This document shows, one piece after another, positions 42,745 to 51,788 of a stretch of 64,000 nt of DNA. The notes beneath the pieces are model-generated. The model saw only the letters and a list, made by a program, of their open reading frames with translations. It ran no database searches and was not told where the DNA came from. The translations under genes were made by a program, and so were the position numbers. Position 1 is the stretch's first letter. The number at the start of each line of letters is the position of its first letter. The stretch is from PALSA-612 sp963776735 (lineage in GTDB: Bacteria; Actinomycetota; Thermoleophilia; Gaiellales; Gaiellaceae): assembly GCA_963776735.1 (NCBI GenBank), contig CAVZNV010000005.1, positions 1 through 64,000 on the forward strand, given 5' to 3'.

Positions 42745-43936
42745 TCAGGCCGCGCAGAAGAGCCTGCCGACCGCCGCGTACGCGGCGTTGCTGGACCGCG
42801 TCCCGGGCGACATGCCGGAGGAGGTGTTGCCGTCGAGCAGGAGGACGGCGACGCGCCTTCCGTCGGGCGAGACGAGCGTCCAGCTCGTGCTCGAGAAGCT
42901 CGCTCCGCCGTGTCCGAACGCGTCGCCCCCGCACGTCGGGACGATCGCGATGCCGAGGCCGTAGTACGGATTGGCGGACGAGGGCGTCTCCATTGCGTCC
43001 AGCTGGGCTCGCCCGAGAATCCTGCCCTGCATCAGGGCGACGAGGAACCGTGCCTCGTCGCGCGCGCTCGCGATCATCGCGCCGCTCGCACCCTCGTCGA
43101 CGCGGTACCAGCCGGTCGCGTCGACCGGCGAGCCGTCCCGCGCGACGCTGTAGCCGCGCGGATGCCGTACTCCGACTTCGCCGCCCGGGACGTAGGCGGC
43201 GCTCGACAGCCCCAGCGGCTTGGCGATCCTCGCCTGGATCAGCTGTCCGAGCGGCGCGCCTCCCGCTCGAGCCGCGATCAGGCCGGCGACCTCGTAGCCG
43301 ATGTTCGAATAGTGGTACTCGGCACCCGGCGTCGAGAGCAGAGGCAGCGTCGCGGTGAATCGCTGGGCGACGGCCGGCGCGACCTTCGCCCGCGGATTCT
43401 GTCGCGAGCCGATGCAAGAGGCCGAGCATCTCCGCCTTGAGGCGGGGATCCCGGACCCGTTCGACGTAGAGCTGCACGTTCCGGTCGAACGCGTCCTGGC
43501 CGACCATCCCGCTCGTGTGGTTCAACAGCTCGCGCACCGTGATCTGCCCGCCGTAAGGGAACATGCCGGGCAGCCAGCGCTCGATCGTGTCGTCGAGCCG
43601 CAGCTTTCCCTCGGCGGCCAGCTGCAGGATCACGACCGCGGCCCAGGTCTTGGTATTGCTGTCCAGGTGCATCGGCGCGCCGGCCCACATCGGCTCGCCC
43701 GTCTTCACATTCGCGAGCCCGGCCGTCCCGATCCAGGTGCCGTGCGGCCCGGAGACGAAGGCGACTCCTCCCGGCGCGACTCGTCCCGGGCCCGAGACGA
43801 GCCCGTCGAGTACAGGCTGAAGCCCGGGCCGCGCCGGCGCCCCTCCGCCTGCGAGCTCGAGCCCGGCCACGGTCCCGCCGGCAGCGAGGAGCGCGAGTGC
43901 GACGAGCAGGCCTAGCAGCAGGATGCGTCGATGCAT
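42745..43936 (-). CDS. Secreted serine hydrolase (beta-lactamase class C fold), copy 2, frameshifted
   Basis: Paralogue of the gene at 35930. From ATG 43936 (RBS GAGGAGG) the first frame gives a signal peptide, the SNTK active-site motif (SxxK) and RELLNHTSGM. At about 43402 the frame shifts; QNPRAKVAPAVAQRF, the YSN block and the C-terminal ARDEARFLVALMQG region continue in the next frame to 42745. Removing one base restores a protein of about 396 residues. Either a recent pseudogene or a sequence error. Confidence 0.75.
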
Positions 43937-44082
43937 CGACCTCCTCAGGTCACCGGCAGCCTCGCACACTCGCCCCGGGCATCCATCGGCGTCGGCCACT
44001 GTCCGTGGTTGCGTACTTGTCCGCACGGGGTTCGGTGGGGACGCTGATTCGATCGGCGAGGGGCCGGGACGATCATCGAGCC

Positions 44083-44523
44083 ATGCAGGGAACGATCCGA
44101 CGGCAGGGCTCCGACCAGGTCTCGCTCGCCGACGCATGCGTCGCGGACGTGATGACCGAGGGGCTGATCAGCTGCGCGCCGTCGACGCCGCTCCGCAGCG
44201 TCGCGCGGCTGATGGCGACGCACCGCGTGCACTCCGTCTTCGTCTTCGACTACGGCCTAGAGGACGACGAGAACACCGAGCTCTGGGGCATCGTCTCCGA
44301 CCTCGACCTCGTCGCCGCCGCCTGGGCCGACGTCGACCAGCAGACCGCCGGCGAGAGCGCGGTCACGCCGCTCGTGTACGTCTCCAGGCACGACGACCTA
44401 CGGCACGCGGCCCAGCTGATGGCCGAGAGCGGCGTCTCGCACCTTGCAGTCGTCGACCCCGCCACCGAGCGGCCGGTCGGCGTGGTCTCGACCCTCGACA
44501 TCGCCCGCGCGGTCGCGGGCTGA
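44083..44523 (+). CDS. CBS-domain pair protein
   Basis: 146 residues with two CBS repeats (about 18-80 and 85-146; ADVMTEGLISCAPSTPL, VVSTLDIARAV). A stand-alone adenosine-nucleotide sensor module. Only four bases separate its stop from the GTG of the GltD-like gene, so it likely reports energy state to the oxidoreductase operon that follows or simply shares its promoter. Confidence 0.88.
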   Translation: MQGTIRRQGSDQVSLADACVADVMTEGLISCAPSTPLRSVARLMATHRVHSVFVFDYGLEDDENTELWGIVSDLDLVAAAWADVDQQTAGESAVTPLVYVSRHDDLRHAAQLMAESGVSHLAVVDPATERPVGVVSTLDIARAVAG

Positions 44524-44527
44524 CGCC

Positions 44528-45808
44528 GTGGCCGCCGCGGCCTGCTTCGAGGAGCTCCACCCGCCGCTGACGCGGGACCAGGTGCTCGCCGAAGCCGACC
44601 GTTGTCTCGAATGCGGCAGGGCGCACGCCCCCGCGCCCTGCCTCGTCTCCTGTCCTGCCGGTGTCGACGTCCCGCGCTTCGTCGCGGAGCTTGCCGACGA
44701 CGACCCGGGCGCCGCCGCGCGCACGATCTTCGCCGAGAACGTCCTCGGCGGCACCTGCGCGCGCGTGTGCCCGACGGAGGTTCTGTGCCAGCGCGACTGC
44801 GTGCTCGTCCACGACGGACGGCCGCCGATCGACATCGCCGCGCTGCAGCGCTACGCGACCGAGTGGGCGTTCGCGAACGGCGTTCCGCTGCGCGAGCCGG
44901 CCCCCGCGAACGGCCGCTCCGTCGCCGTCGTCGGCGCCGGGCCGGCCGGGCTCGCCGCCGCCGGCGAGCTCGCCGCGCGCGGCTACGCCGTCACCGTCTA
45001 CGACGAGCGCGAGGAGATCGGCGGACTGGTCCGTTACGCGATCGCGCCCTACCGCCAGTCGAACGAGCCGCTGCCGAACGAACGGCTGTCACTCGAACGC
45101 CTCGGCGTCGTCTTCCGGCTCGGAACGCGAGTCGATGGCGCGACGCTGAACACGATCCGGGACGAGGCCGACGCGGTCGTGCTCGCCGTCGGGATGGGCG
45201 CCGACGTCGACGTCGCGTACGACGGCGACGATCTCGACGGCGTCTGGGAGTCGCTGCCCTTCATCGAGCGCCTGAAGGACGGCGACCCCGCGCAGGTGGG
45301 CGAGCGCGTAGCGGTGATCGGCGGCGGCAACACGGCGATCGACGTCGCGGTCGAGGCCAAGCGCCTCGGCGCCGACGTGTCGCTCCTCCTCTACCGGCGC
45401 ACCGAGCACGAGATGCCCGCCTACGAGCACGAGGTCGAGCTGGCGCGGCAGGAAGGCGTCGAGATCAAGTTCCTCGTCAGCCCGATCGGGTTCGTCGGCA
45501 ACGGCCACGTGGAAGGTGTCCGCTGCGCGGAGATGCGGCTCGGCGAGCCTGACGCCAGCGGCCGCCGCCGGCCCGAAGCGGTGCCGGGCAGCGAGTTCGT
45601 CATCCCCGTCGACACGGTGGTCAAGGCGATCGGCCAGCGGCCGCGCGACGAGTTCCGCGCGCTGCTCGAGTCGGTCGGCGAGGACGGCCGCACCTCCGAT
45701 CCGAGAGTCTTCGCCGCCGGTGACGCGATCAACGGCGGCGCAAGCGTCGTCCAGGCGGTTGGCGAGTCCAAGCGCGCAGTCACTGCACTCGAAGAGGCGC
45801 TGCGATGA
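44528..45808 (+). CDS. GltD-like NAD(P)H-dependent flavoprotein with N-terminal Fe-S domain
   Basis: 426 residues of the glutamate synthase small subunit/PreT family. N-terminal cysteines for two [4Fe-4S] clusters (CLECG near 27, CLVSCPAG, GTCARVCP, CQRDC), FAD-binding VVGAGPAGLAAAGEL near 137, NAD(P)-binding VIGGGNTAIDVA near 263 and AAGDAINGGASVVQAVGE near 397. No glutamate synthase large subunit is present; instead it is followed by a 2-oxoacid:ferredoxin oxidoreductase, so it probably exchanges electrons between NAD(P)H and that enzyme's ferredoxin-type subunit. GTG start at 44528. Confidence 0.88.
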   Translation: MAAAACFEELHPPLTRDQVLAEADRCLECGRAHAPAPCLVSCPAGVDVPRFVAELADDDPGAAARTIFAENVLGGTCARVCPTEVLCQRDCVLVHDGRPPIDIAALQRYATEWAFANGVPLREPAPANGRSVAVVGAGPAGLAAAGELAARGYAVTVYDEREEIGGLVRYAIAPYRQSNEPLPNERLSLERLGVVFRLGTRVDGATLNTIRDEADAVVLAVGMGADVDVAYDGDDLDGVWESLPFIERLKDGDPAQVGERVAVIGGGNTAIDVAVEAKRLGADVSLLLYRRTEHEMPAYEHEVELARQEGVEIKFLVSPIGFVGNGHVEGVRCAEMRLGEPDASGRRRPEAVPGSEFVIPVDTVVKAIGQRPRDEFRALLESVGEDGRTSDPRVFAAGDAINGGASVVQAVGESKRAVTALEEALR

Positions 45809-46344
45809 GCGCCGCGCTGACCGAGATCCGCTGGCACGCGCGCGCCGGCCAGGGCGCGAAGACGGCGTCGCAGCTGCTCGCGCTCTCGTTGCTGCGCGCA
45901 GGCAAGAGCGTGCAGGCGTTCCCCGAGTACGGGCCCGAGCGCCGCGGAGCGCCGCTGCGCGCGTTCACGCGCGTGTCAGACCGCCCGATCCGCCGCCACG
46001 ACACGATCGAGGAGCCCGACCTCGTCGTCGTCCTCGAACCGACCCTCGTCCACGAGATCGACGTCGCCGAGGGCCTCGACCCGGACGGGCTCGTGCTCGT
46101 CAACGCCGAGGAGGCTCCGCCCGAGCTCGCCGGTGTGCCGGTTCGCTGCGTGCCCGCGACGCGACTCGCGGGCGAGCAAGGCTCGGGCTTCGTCAATCTC
46201 GTGATGGTCGGCGCCGCAGGTGCCGCGCTCGGCGAGCCGGCGCTGGACGAGCTCCAGGACGCCGCCGTCGACCTGCTCGGCCGCAAGGCCGGCGCGGAGG
46301 CCGTCCGCAACGCGGTCGCGGAGGGATACCGATGGCACGCCTGA
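45805..46344 (+). CDS. porG: 2-oxoacid:ferredoxin oxidoreductase gamma subunit
   Basis: 179 residues: RWHARAGQGAKTASQLLA at the N-terminus (CoA-binding region of the gamma domain), YGPERRGAPLRAF near 42 and a NLVMVGAAGAALG block near 131. It helps bind coenzyme A in pyruvate- or ketoisovalerate-type ferredoxin oxidoreductases. Overlaps both neighbours. Confidence 0.88.
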   Translation: MSAALTEIRWHARAGQGAKTASQLLALSLLRAGKSVQAFPEYGPERRGAPLRAFTRVSDRPIRRHDTIEEPDLVVVLEPTLVHEIDVAEGLDPDGLVLVNAEEAPPELAGVPVRCVPATRLAGEQGSGFVNLVMVGAAGAALGEPALDELQDAAVDLLGRKAGAEAVRNAVAEGYRWHA

Positions 46345-46613
46345 GCACGTGGCAGGAGCTGCCTGCAGGCGGTGCCGTCGTCGCCGCCGAGGTCGAGCAG
46401 CCGCGCACCGGCGGCTGGCGCACCGGGCTCCGGCCGGAGGTCGAGTTCGCGAAGTGCGTCGACTGCCTGCTCTGCTGGCTCTACTGCCCGGACTCGGCCA
46501 TCGCGCTCGACGGCGAGGCGTTCGCCGGCTTCGACTACGACCACTGCAAGGGCTGCGAGATCTGCGCCGAGGTCTGCCCCACCGGCGCCATCGAGATGGT
46601 GACGGAGTCATGA
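46332..46613 (+). CDS. porD: 2-oxoacid:ferredoxin oxidoreductase delta subunit, 2x[4Fe-4S] ferredoxin
   Basis: 93 residues with two complete cluster motifs, CVDCLLCWLYCP and CKGCEICAEVCP. The electron exit subunit of the oxidoreductase. ATG at 46332 inside the gamma gene; stop overlaps the alpha ATG. Confidence 0.92.
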   Translation: MARLSTWQELPAGGAVVAAEVEQPRTGGWRTGLRPEVEFAKCVDCLLCWLYCPDSAIALDGEAFAGFDYDHCKGCEICAEVCPTGAIEMVTES

Positions 46614-47929
46614 CTTCAGCATCGAGTCGCAGCGAATCGCCGCCGGAGCCGGGCTTTGCCCGGCGGGAGGCTCACGCACGGGAGGCGACGCCGGAACATG
46701 CGTCCGCATTCGCCGGCTCCGCTTCGACCGGAACGACCAGCGACGCTCGGAAGGAGGGGGCTCGTGGGGGAACCAGGGGTTTCCCCACGCTTCTCACAGG
46801 GGGAGAAGCCGTCGCGCACGCGATGCGGCAGATCGACCCGGACGTCTTCCCGGTCTACCCGATCACGCCGCAGACGCCGATCATCCAGACCTTCGCGAAG
46901 TTCGTCGCGGACGGCCGCGCGCACGCCGAGCTCGTCAACGTCGAGTCCGAACACTCGGCGATGAGCGCCGCGATCGGGTCCGCGCTCGCGGGCGCGCGCA
47001 CGATGACGGCCACGTCCTCGCAAGGCCTGGCGCTGATGGCCGAGGTCGTCTACATCGCGGCCTCGATGCGCGCGCCGATCGTGATGGCGCTCGGCAACCG
47101 GGCGCTCTCCGGGCCGATCAACATCCACTGCGACCACTCCGATTCGATGCTGATCCGCGACTCCGGCGTGATCCAGCTCTTCGCCGAGAACGCGCAGGAA
47201 GCCTACGACCTGACCGTCCTCGCGCCGCGCCTGGCGGAGCACCTGGACGTGCTCCTACCCGTGCTGGTCTGCCTGGACGGCTTCACGATCACCCATTCGG
47301 CCGAGCCCGTCGAGCTGCTCGCGGACGCCGACGTCGCCGCATTCGTCGGGGACTACTCCCTCCCGCACCCTGTCCTCGACGTCGCACACCCGACGACGCA
47401 GGGGCCGTTCGCGATGCCGGACTACTACTACGAGTTCCGGCGCCAGCAGGCGGCTGCGATCGAAGCCGCCCTGCCGGTGCTCGACGGGCTGGCCGAGGAG
47501 TTCGCGCTCCTGTCCGGCCGCTCCTACGGGTCGGTCGAGGCGTACCGCGTCGAGGACGCGGAGCGCGTCGTCGTCGCGCTCGGCTCGACCGCCGGCAACG
47601 TGAAGGACGTCGTCGACGAGCTGCGCGACGAGGGCGAGGCGGTCGGCGTCCTGAAGATCGTCTCCTATCGGCCCTTCCCTGCGCCGCTCGTGCGCGAGCT
47701 GCTCGCCGACGCGCGCTCCGTGATCGTGCTCGACCGGGCCGACTCGCCGGGCGGCGCGCCGCCGCTCCACGCCGAGCTCGCCGCTGCGCTGTACGGCAGC
47801 GGCGCGGAACTCCACGGCCACGTCTACGGACTCGGCGGCCGCGACCTGCATCCCGGGGACGTCCGCGCGATCTTCGGCGGCGCCTCTCCTGCCCACGTCG
47901 GAGTGCGAGGTGAGCCGTGTCCCGTCTGA
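46610..47929 (+). CDS. porA: 2-oxoacid:ferredoxin oxidoreductase alpha subunit with unusual N-terminal extension
   Basis: 439 residues. From about residue 60 it is a normal alpha subunit: TGGEAVAHAMRQ, PVYPITPQTPI, ESEHSAMSAAIGSALAG, TSSQGLALM and DRADSPGG. Before that come about 58 residues of low-complexity sequence (Ser/Gly/Ala/Arg) with poorer codon bias than the rest, encoded by DNA with two strong hairpins. The family normally starts near the TGGEAVA block. The ATG at 46610 overlaps the delta stop, so the extension is translated if the frame is right. It joins pyruvate- or branched-chain oxoacid oxidation to ferredoxin reduction. Confidence 0.87.
   Translation: MTSASSRSESPPEPGFARREAHAREATPEHASAFAGSASTGTTSDARKEGARGGTRGFPTLLTGGEAVAHAMRQIDPDVFPVYPITPQTPIIQTFAKFVADGRAHAELVNVESEHSAMSAAIGSALAGARTMTATSSQGLALMAEVVYIAASMRAPIVMALGNRALSGPINIHCDHSDSMLIRDSGVIQLFAENAQEAYDLTVLAPRLAEHLDVLLPVLVCLDGFTITHSAEPVELLADADVAAFVGDYSLPHPVLDVAHPTTQGPFAMPDYYYEFRRQQAAAIEAALPVLDGLAEEFALLSGRSYGSVEAYRVEDAERVVVALGSTAGNVKDVVDELRDEGEAVGVLKIVSYRPFPAPLVRELLADARSVIVLDRADSPGGAPPLHAELAAALYGSGAELHGHVYGLGGRDLHPGDVRAIFGGASPAHVGVRGEPCPV
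46648..46789. repeat. Palindromic element inside porA (REP-like)
   Basis: Two hairpins: GCCGGGC-TTT-GCCCGGC (46648-46664, perfect) and CGTGGGGGAA / TTTCCCCACG with a seven-base loop (46763-46789, one G-T pair). Such GC-rich palindromes are usually intergenic; here they are translated as the N-terminal extension of the alpha subunit. Confidence 0.5.
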
Positions 47930-48870
47930 AGACCATCGTCCGCAACCAGAAGGGCGTCCCTCCCCTGCGCGGCGGCCACTCGCTCTGCCAGGGCTGCGGG
48001 ATCCCGACCGTCGTCCGCACCGTGCTCGGCACGATCGAGCAACCGACGGTCGTCGTGAACGCGACCGGCTGCCTCGAGGTCGCGACGACCCGCTACCCGA
48101 CGACCGCCTGGAACGTCCCCTGGCTCCACGTCGCGTTCGAGAACGCGGCCGCGGTCGCGAGCGGCGTCGAGAGCGCGCAGCGGGCGCTCCGCCGCCGGCA
48201 TGCACTGCCGGCAGGCGAGGAGGTCGCCGTCGTGGTGTTCGCGGGCGACGGCGGCACGTACGACATCGGCCTGCAGGCGCTCTCCGGCGCGCTCGAGCGC
48301 GGCCACCGCTTCCTCTTCTGCTGCTACGACAACGAGGCGTACATGAACACGGGCATCCAGCGCTCCGGCGCGACGCCGTTCGGCGCCTCGACCACGACCA
48401 GCCCGGCCGGGCTCGACAGCTTCGGCAAGGCGCAGCGGCGGAAGGACATGACCGCGATCGCCGTGGCCCATCACGTCCCCTACGTCGCGCAGGCGACCGC
48501 AGGCCACTGGTACGACCTGAGCCGAAAGGTCGAGCTCGCCGTCACCGCAGACGGGCCTGCGTTCCTGAACGTGCTCACCGACTGCCCGCTCGGCTGGGGC
48601 CACGAGCCACGGCTCACGCAGCAGGTGCTGCGCACGGCGGTCGACACGAACTTCTGGCCGCTCTACGAGGTGGCCGACGGGAGCTATCACCTGAGCCACG
48701 CGCCCGAGCGGAAGCTGCCGATCGAGGACTGGCTCGGCATGCAGCAGCGCTTCGCGCATCTGCTCAAGCCGGAGAACGCCGGGCTCGTCGAGCGCATCCA
48801 GCAGCAGGTCGACGAGGACTGGGACGCGCTCGCCGAGCTCTGCGGGCTCGACGAGCGCGTCGCCGTCTAG
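47917..48870 (+). CDS. porB: 2-oxoacid:ferredoxin oxidoreductase beta subunit (TPP-binding)
   Basis: 317 residues from the GTG at 47917. Cluster-binding cysteines CQGCG near 24-28 and C52; TPP-binding VFAGDGGTYDIG near 108 through NEAYMNTGIQ near 138-147. Completes the gamma-delta-alpha-beta set. TPP site and CoA domain are present, so the enzyme should decarboxylate a 2-oxoacid to an acyl-CoA; pyruvate versus branched substrates is not resolved. Confidence 0.93.
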   Translation: MSRLKTIVRNQKGVPPLRGGHSLCQGCGIPTVVRTVLGTIEQPTVVVNATGCLEVATTRYPTTAWNVPWLHVAFENAAAVASGVESAQRALRRRHALPAGEEVAVVVFAGDGGTYDIGLQALSGALERGHRFLFCCYDNEAYMNTGIQRSGATPFGASTTTSPAGLDSFGKAQRRKDMTAIAVAHHVPYVAQATAGHWYDLSRKVELAVTADGPAFLNVLTDCPLGWGHEPRLTQQVLRTAVDTNFWPLYEVADGSYHLSHAPERKLPIEDWLGMQQRFAHLLKPENAGLVERIQQQVDEDWDALAELCGLDERVAV

Positions 48871-48882
48871 GAGGGAAGGCGC

Positions 48883-49434
48883 CTACGCGGCAGACGCCGT
48901 AGGGGCTTCCGCTGCCTTGACCTGCTCCTCGGCCTCCGCCTGCGTCAGCAGGCCGATGGCGACGAGGTCGAACGGGCTGATGAAGCCGTCCGCGATCCGG
49001 AAGCCGTTCGCCCGCGCGACCGCGTCGCGGAGCCCCACGGCCCAGTGGTGCTCGATCAGCAGCAGCGCCGCGGCGGAGTCGTTCGGGATCTCCCCGATGA
49101 CGTCCCAGGCGTTCTCCTCGTCGAAGACCTGGACGCCCTGGTCGGCGGCGACCTCCGCGCCGGCGGCTGCGCCGAGCTCCGCGCCTTCCTCGCCGTCCAT
49201 GCCCAGGCCGACGAGCGCGCCGACCTTGCTGCCGAGCTCGATCGCCTCGTCCTGCGTCAGGTTGCTCAGGTGCGCGACCTCGATCTCGCCGTTCGCGTCC
49301 TTGTGCACAGCGAGCGCGTCGATCACGCGAACCATGTCGCTCTGCCGCAGCTTCTCGAGCTCCGCGATGACCTCGCCGTGGAACTCGGGGTGCGCGAAGC
49401 CGAGCACGATGAGCTGAACCGGTCCGATTGCCAT
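48883..49434 (-). CDS. DUF1269/DUF6325-like glycine-zipper protein
   Basis: 183 residues starting IGPVQLIVLGFAHPEFHGEV, with a Gly-rich central helix (GSKVGALVGLGMDG) and a C-terminal acidic helix. This pattern belongs to actinobacterial DUF1269/DUF6325-type proteins with no proven role, possibly membrane-associated. RBS GAAGGAG is near 49444. Confidence 0.7.
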   Translation of the reverse strand: MAIGPVQLIVLGFAHPEFHGEVIAELEKLRQSDMVRVIDALAVHKDANGEIEVAHLSNLTQDEAIELGSKVGALVGLGMDGEEGAELGAAAGAEVAADQGVQVFDEENAWDVIGEIPNDSAAALLLIEHHWAVGLRDAVARANGFRIADGFISPFDLVAIGLLTQAEAEEQVKAAEAPTASAA

Positions 49435-49519
49435 TCGTCTCTCCTTCGTCGAGTTGTAGCCCCGACGATGCCGCGCGCGCGCGGCCGGGGCATCGCCCGA
49501 ATCGGATGAAGGGACCGGG

Positions 49520-50515
49520 CTACGGATCGAAGACGACGACCGTGCCGGCCATGAAGTCCTGCAGCCCGCGCTTGCGGCTGTCGAACACGACCGGGACGAA
49601 CCCTGCGAAGCACGGGATGATCGCGAGCACGAGACCGACGAGCCGGATCAGCGAGCGCCACACGGGCGGCGGCTCCGCGCCGTGCAGGACGCGCAGCCTG
49701 AAGATCCGCATGCCCGGCGTCTGGCCCGCCGTGCTCCAGAAGAGGACGAAGTAGGCGACGAGCACGATCAGCCAGCCGAAGCCGGCGATCAGCCCGACCA
49801 CCCACTGCGGCCGCAGCGTGCCGATCATCCCGGAGACGAGGCCGATCATCGCGCCCGTGAGCAGGAAGACGAGGTGCGCGAGCAGGACGTCCGTGACGAG
49901 CGCGATGCCGCGCGTGGCGAGCCCGCCGTATTTCCCTTCCTGGCCGTGCCGGACGGCGAGCGCGTCGTCGAACCGCTGTGCCCGCGTCCTGAGCGCCGCA
50001 GCGATCTCGCCGCCGAACGACGTGGTCTGGTGCATGAGTGCCTGGCGAACCTCGTCGCTCGACAGGACGCTCTTCAGCGAGTTCCGGAACGCCTCGCTGT
50101 GGACGAGCTGGTCGGCGAGCTGCTTCGTCTGCTCGCTCTCGATCGCGCCCGAGATCGCCTGCTGGAGCGCCGGGTTGGGGAGCGCGCGCCGGACCGCCTC
50201 CTGCAATTCGGCCGAGTCGAGCGACGGCCCGGCTTCCTCTGCCTTCGCGTGCAGCGCCTCGGAGACGACGCGCTCGACGACGCGGTGCTCGACGATCGAG
50301 CGGCCGACCGCCTCCGGCAGCGGTCCCGCCATGACGCCGTCGATCGCGCGCTCGGCCTCGTCGGCCAGCGCGTCCCGTCCCTGCCGTGCGACCGCGCGAG
50401 CCGGCCGCAGCGCGAACCGCTCCGTGGCGGCCCCGGCGCGGCCGAGGATCCCTCCCAGCCGGCCCGACTCGTCGTCAGGCTCGTCGCTCGCCGGGGTCTG
50501 CGGCTCGTCCGTCAT
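49520..50515 (-). CDS. RDD-family membrane protein
   Basis: 331 residues: a long soluble helical N-terminus (about 1-195) and a C-terminal RDD domain with three TM helices (about 205-235, 240-262, 292-312) and the family's R...D in ATRGIALVTD. RDD proteins are sometimes linked to ion exchange. The helical N-terminus is unusual in length. Confidence 0.85.
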   Translation of the reverse strand: MTDEPQTPASDEPDDESGRLGGILGRAGAATERFALRPARAVARQGRDALADEAERAIDGVMAGPLPEAVGRSIVEHRVVERVVSEALHAKAEEAGPSLDSAELQEAVRRALPNPALQQAISGAIESEQTKQLADQLVHSEAFRNSLKSVLSSDEVRQALMHQTTSFGGEIAAALRTRAQRFDDALAVRHGQEGKYGGLATRGIALVTDVLLAHLVFLLTGAMIGLVSGMIGTLRPQWVVGLIAGFGWLIVLVAYFVLFWSTAGQTPGMRIFRLRVLHGAEPPPVWRSLIRLVGLVLAIIPCFAGFVPVVFDSRKRGLQDFMAGTVVVFDP

Positions 50516-50551
50516 GCGTGCCGGAGCCTAGACGGACTGCGGGCTCGGCGC

Positions 50552-50572
50552 CGTCGTCCCGATCGGACGACG
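50552..50572. promoter_or_regulatory. Perfect inverted repeat in a divergent promoter
   Basis: CGTCGTCC-CGATC-GGACGACG, 8-5-8, between the divergent RDD gene and the DUF5661 gene, 33 bases before the latter's start. A candidate operator of unknown regulator. Confidence 0.4.
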
Positions 50573-50604
50573 CGGCCACGGCCCATCCGCGAGATCATCG
50601 AGAC

Positions 50605-50880
50605 ATGAGCAATCCCAAGGAGTTCACCGAGTCCGACGCGCGGCGGTACGGCGAGGAGATCGGCATCGACTGGAACACCTCGCCTTTCGACGTCGACCAG
50701 CTCCGCCGGGGCATGAACGTCGAGCTCGAACACGGTTTGCACGACCTGCGGACGAACGTCACGGACGACGACCCGCACGTCACTGCGAAGATCGCCCTCG
50801 CCCACCTGGACGAGTTCCCGGACTACTACACCCGGCTCGAGCGGATGGAGCGAGAGGCGGAAGCCGAAGCCCGGCCCTAG
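50605..50880 (+). CDS. DUF5661-family small protein
   Basis: 91 residues: YGEEIGIDWNTSPFDVDQLRRG, a VELEHG block and KIALAHLDEFPDYYTRL, matching the DUF5661 family of uncharacterised bacterial proteins. Soluble. It meets the polyphosphate kinase gene tail to tail with a four-base overlap. Confidence 0.8.
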   Translation: MSNPKEFTESDARRYGEEIGIDWNTSPFDVDQLRRGMNVELEHGLHDLRTNVTDDDPHVTAKIALAHLDEFPDYYTRLERMEREAEAEARP

Positions 50881-51788
50881 TCGGTCGGCGTGGGCGCCTG
50901 CGCCTCGAGCACGGCTTTCATGCGGGCGAACTCGGCCTTGGCCGCGTCGTCGAACGTCGGCCACTGCGGGTCGATGTCCATCAGCTCGCGCACGATCACG
51001 GAGGCGGCCGCGATCCGCGCGAGCCACTTGTGGTCGCCCGGGATCACGTACCACGGCGCCCAGTCCGTACTCGTGTGTGAGAGCATCTCCGAGAAGGCCC
51101 GCTGGTACTCGTCCCAGTGGTCGCGCTCGGCGACGTCGCCCGGCTGGAATTTCCAGTTCTTCGCCGGGTCTTCCAGCCGCTCGAGGAAGCGGACGCGCTG
51201 CTCCTCCTTCGAGATGTTGAGGAAGAGCTTGACGACACGGAAGCCGCTCTCGACGAGGTGCCGCTCCCAGTCGTTGATCGACCGGTAGCGGCTCTGCCAG
51301 AGGTGGTCGCCGGCCGCGTCGGGCGGCAGCTTCTGCTTCGCGAGGAACTCCGGGTGCACGCGGACGACGAGCACTTCCTCGTAGTGCGAGCGGTTGAAGA
51401 TCCCGATCTCGCCTCGTGCCGGGAGCCGCTGCTCGCAGCGCCAGAGGAAGTCGTGGGAGAGCTCCTCGTCGGACGGTGCCTTGAAGCTGTGCACCGTCAC
51501 GCCCTGCGGGTTCACGCCCCTCGTCACGTGGGCGATCGTCCCGTCCTTCCCACCGGCGTCGATCGCCTGCAGGACGACGAGCAAGCCGTGAGTGCCCTGC
51601 GCCGCGAGCCGCGCCTGGTACTCGGCGAGCAGCTCGACGCCGCGCTCGAGCACCTCCGTCGCGTCTTGCTTGTGCACGAACCCGGCCTTGCCGCCCGGGT
51701 CGAAGTCCCTCGCCAGCTCGACCTTCCGCCCGGGCTCGACCCGCAAGGGCCGCACGAGCTCCTCGATCTGCTTCCGCTCGTCGATCAA
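50877..51788 (-). CDS. ppk2: Polyphosphate kinase 2 family protein
   Basis: Transfers phosphate between polyphosphate and nucleotides (AMP/ADP or GDP), storing or recycling energy. 303 residues, a one-domain PPK2. Walker A DAGGKDG at 77-83, RSHYEEVLV near 134, lid residues with YRSINDWERHL. It overlaps the ion channel gene by four bases. Class I, II or III cannot be fixed by eye; the length fits class I/III. Confidence 0.92.
   Translation of the reverse strand: MIDERKQIEELVRPLRVEPGRKVELARDFDPGGKAGFVHKQDATEVLERGVELLAEYQARLAAQGTHGLLVVLQAIDAGGKDGTIAHVTRGVNPQGVTVHSFKAPSDEELSHDFLWRCEQRLPARGEIGIFNRSHYEEVLVVRVHPEFLAKQKLPPDAAGDHLWQSRYRSINDWERHLVESGFRVVKLFLNISKEEQRVRFLERLEDPAKNWKFQPGDVAERDHWDEYQRAFSEMLSHTSTDWAPWYVIPGDHKWLARIAAASVIVRELMDIDPQWPTFDDAAKAEFARMKAVLEAQAPTPTD

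Noticed and set aside
43305..43320. GTTCGAAT resembling a tRNA T-loop
   Set aside because: It codes for the YSN active-site region of the serine hydrolase and has no cloverleaf around it.
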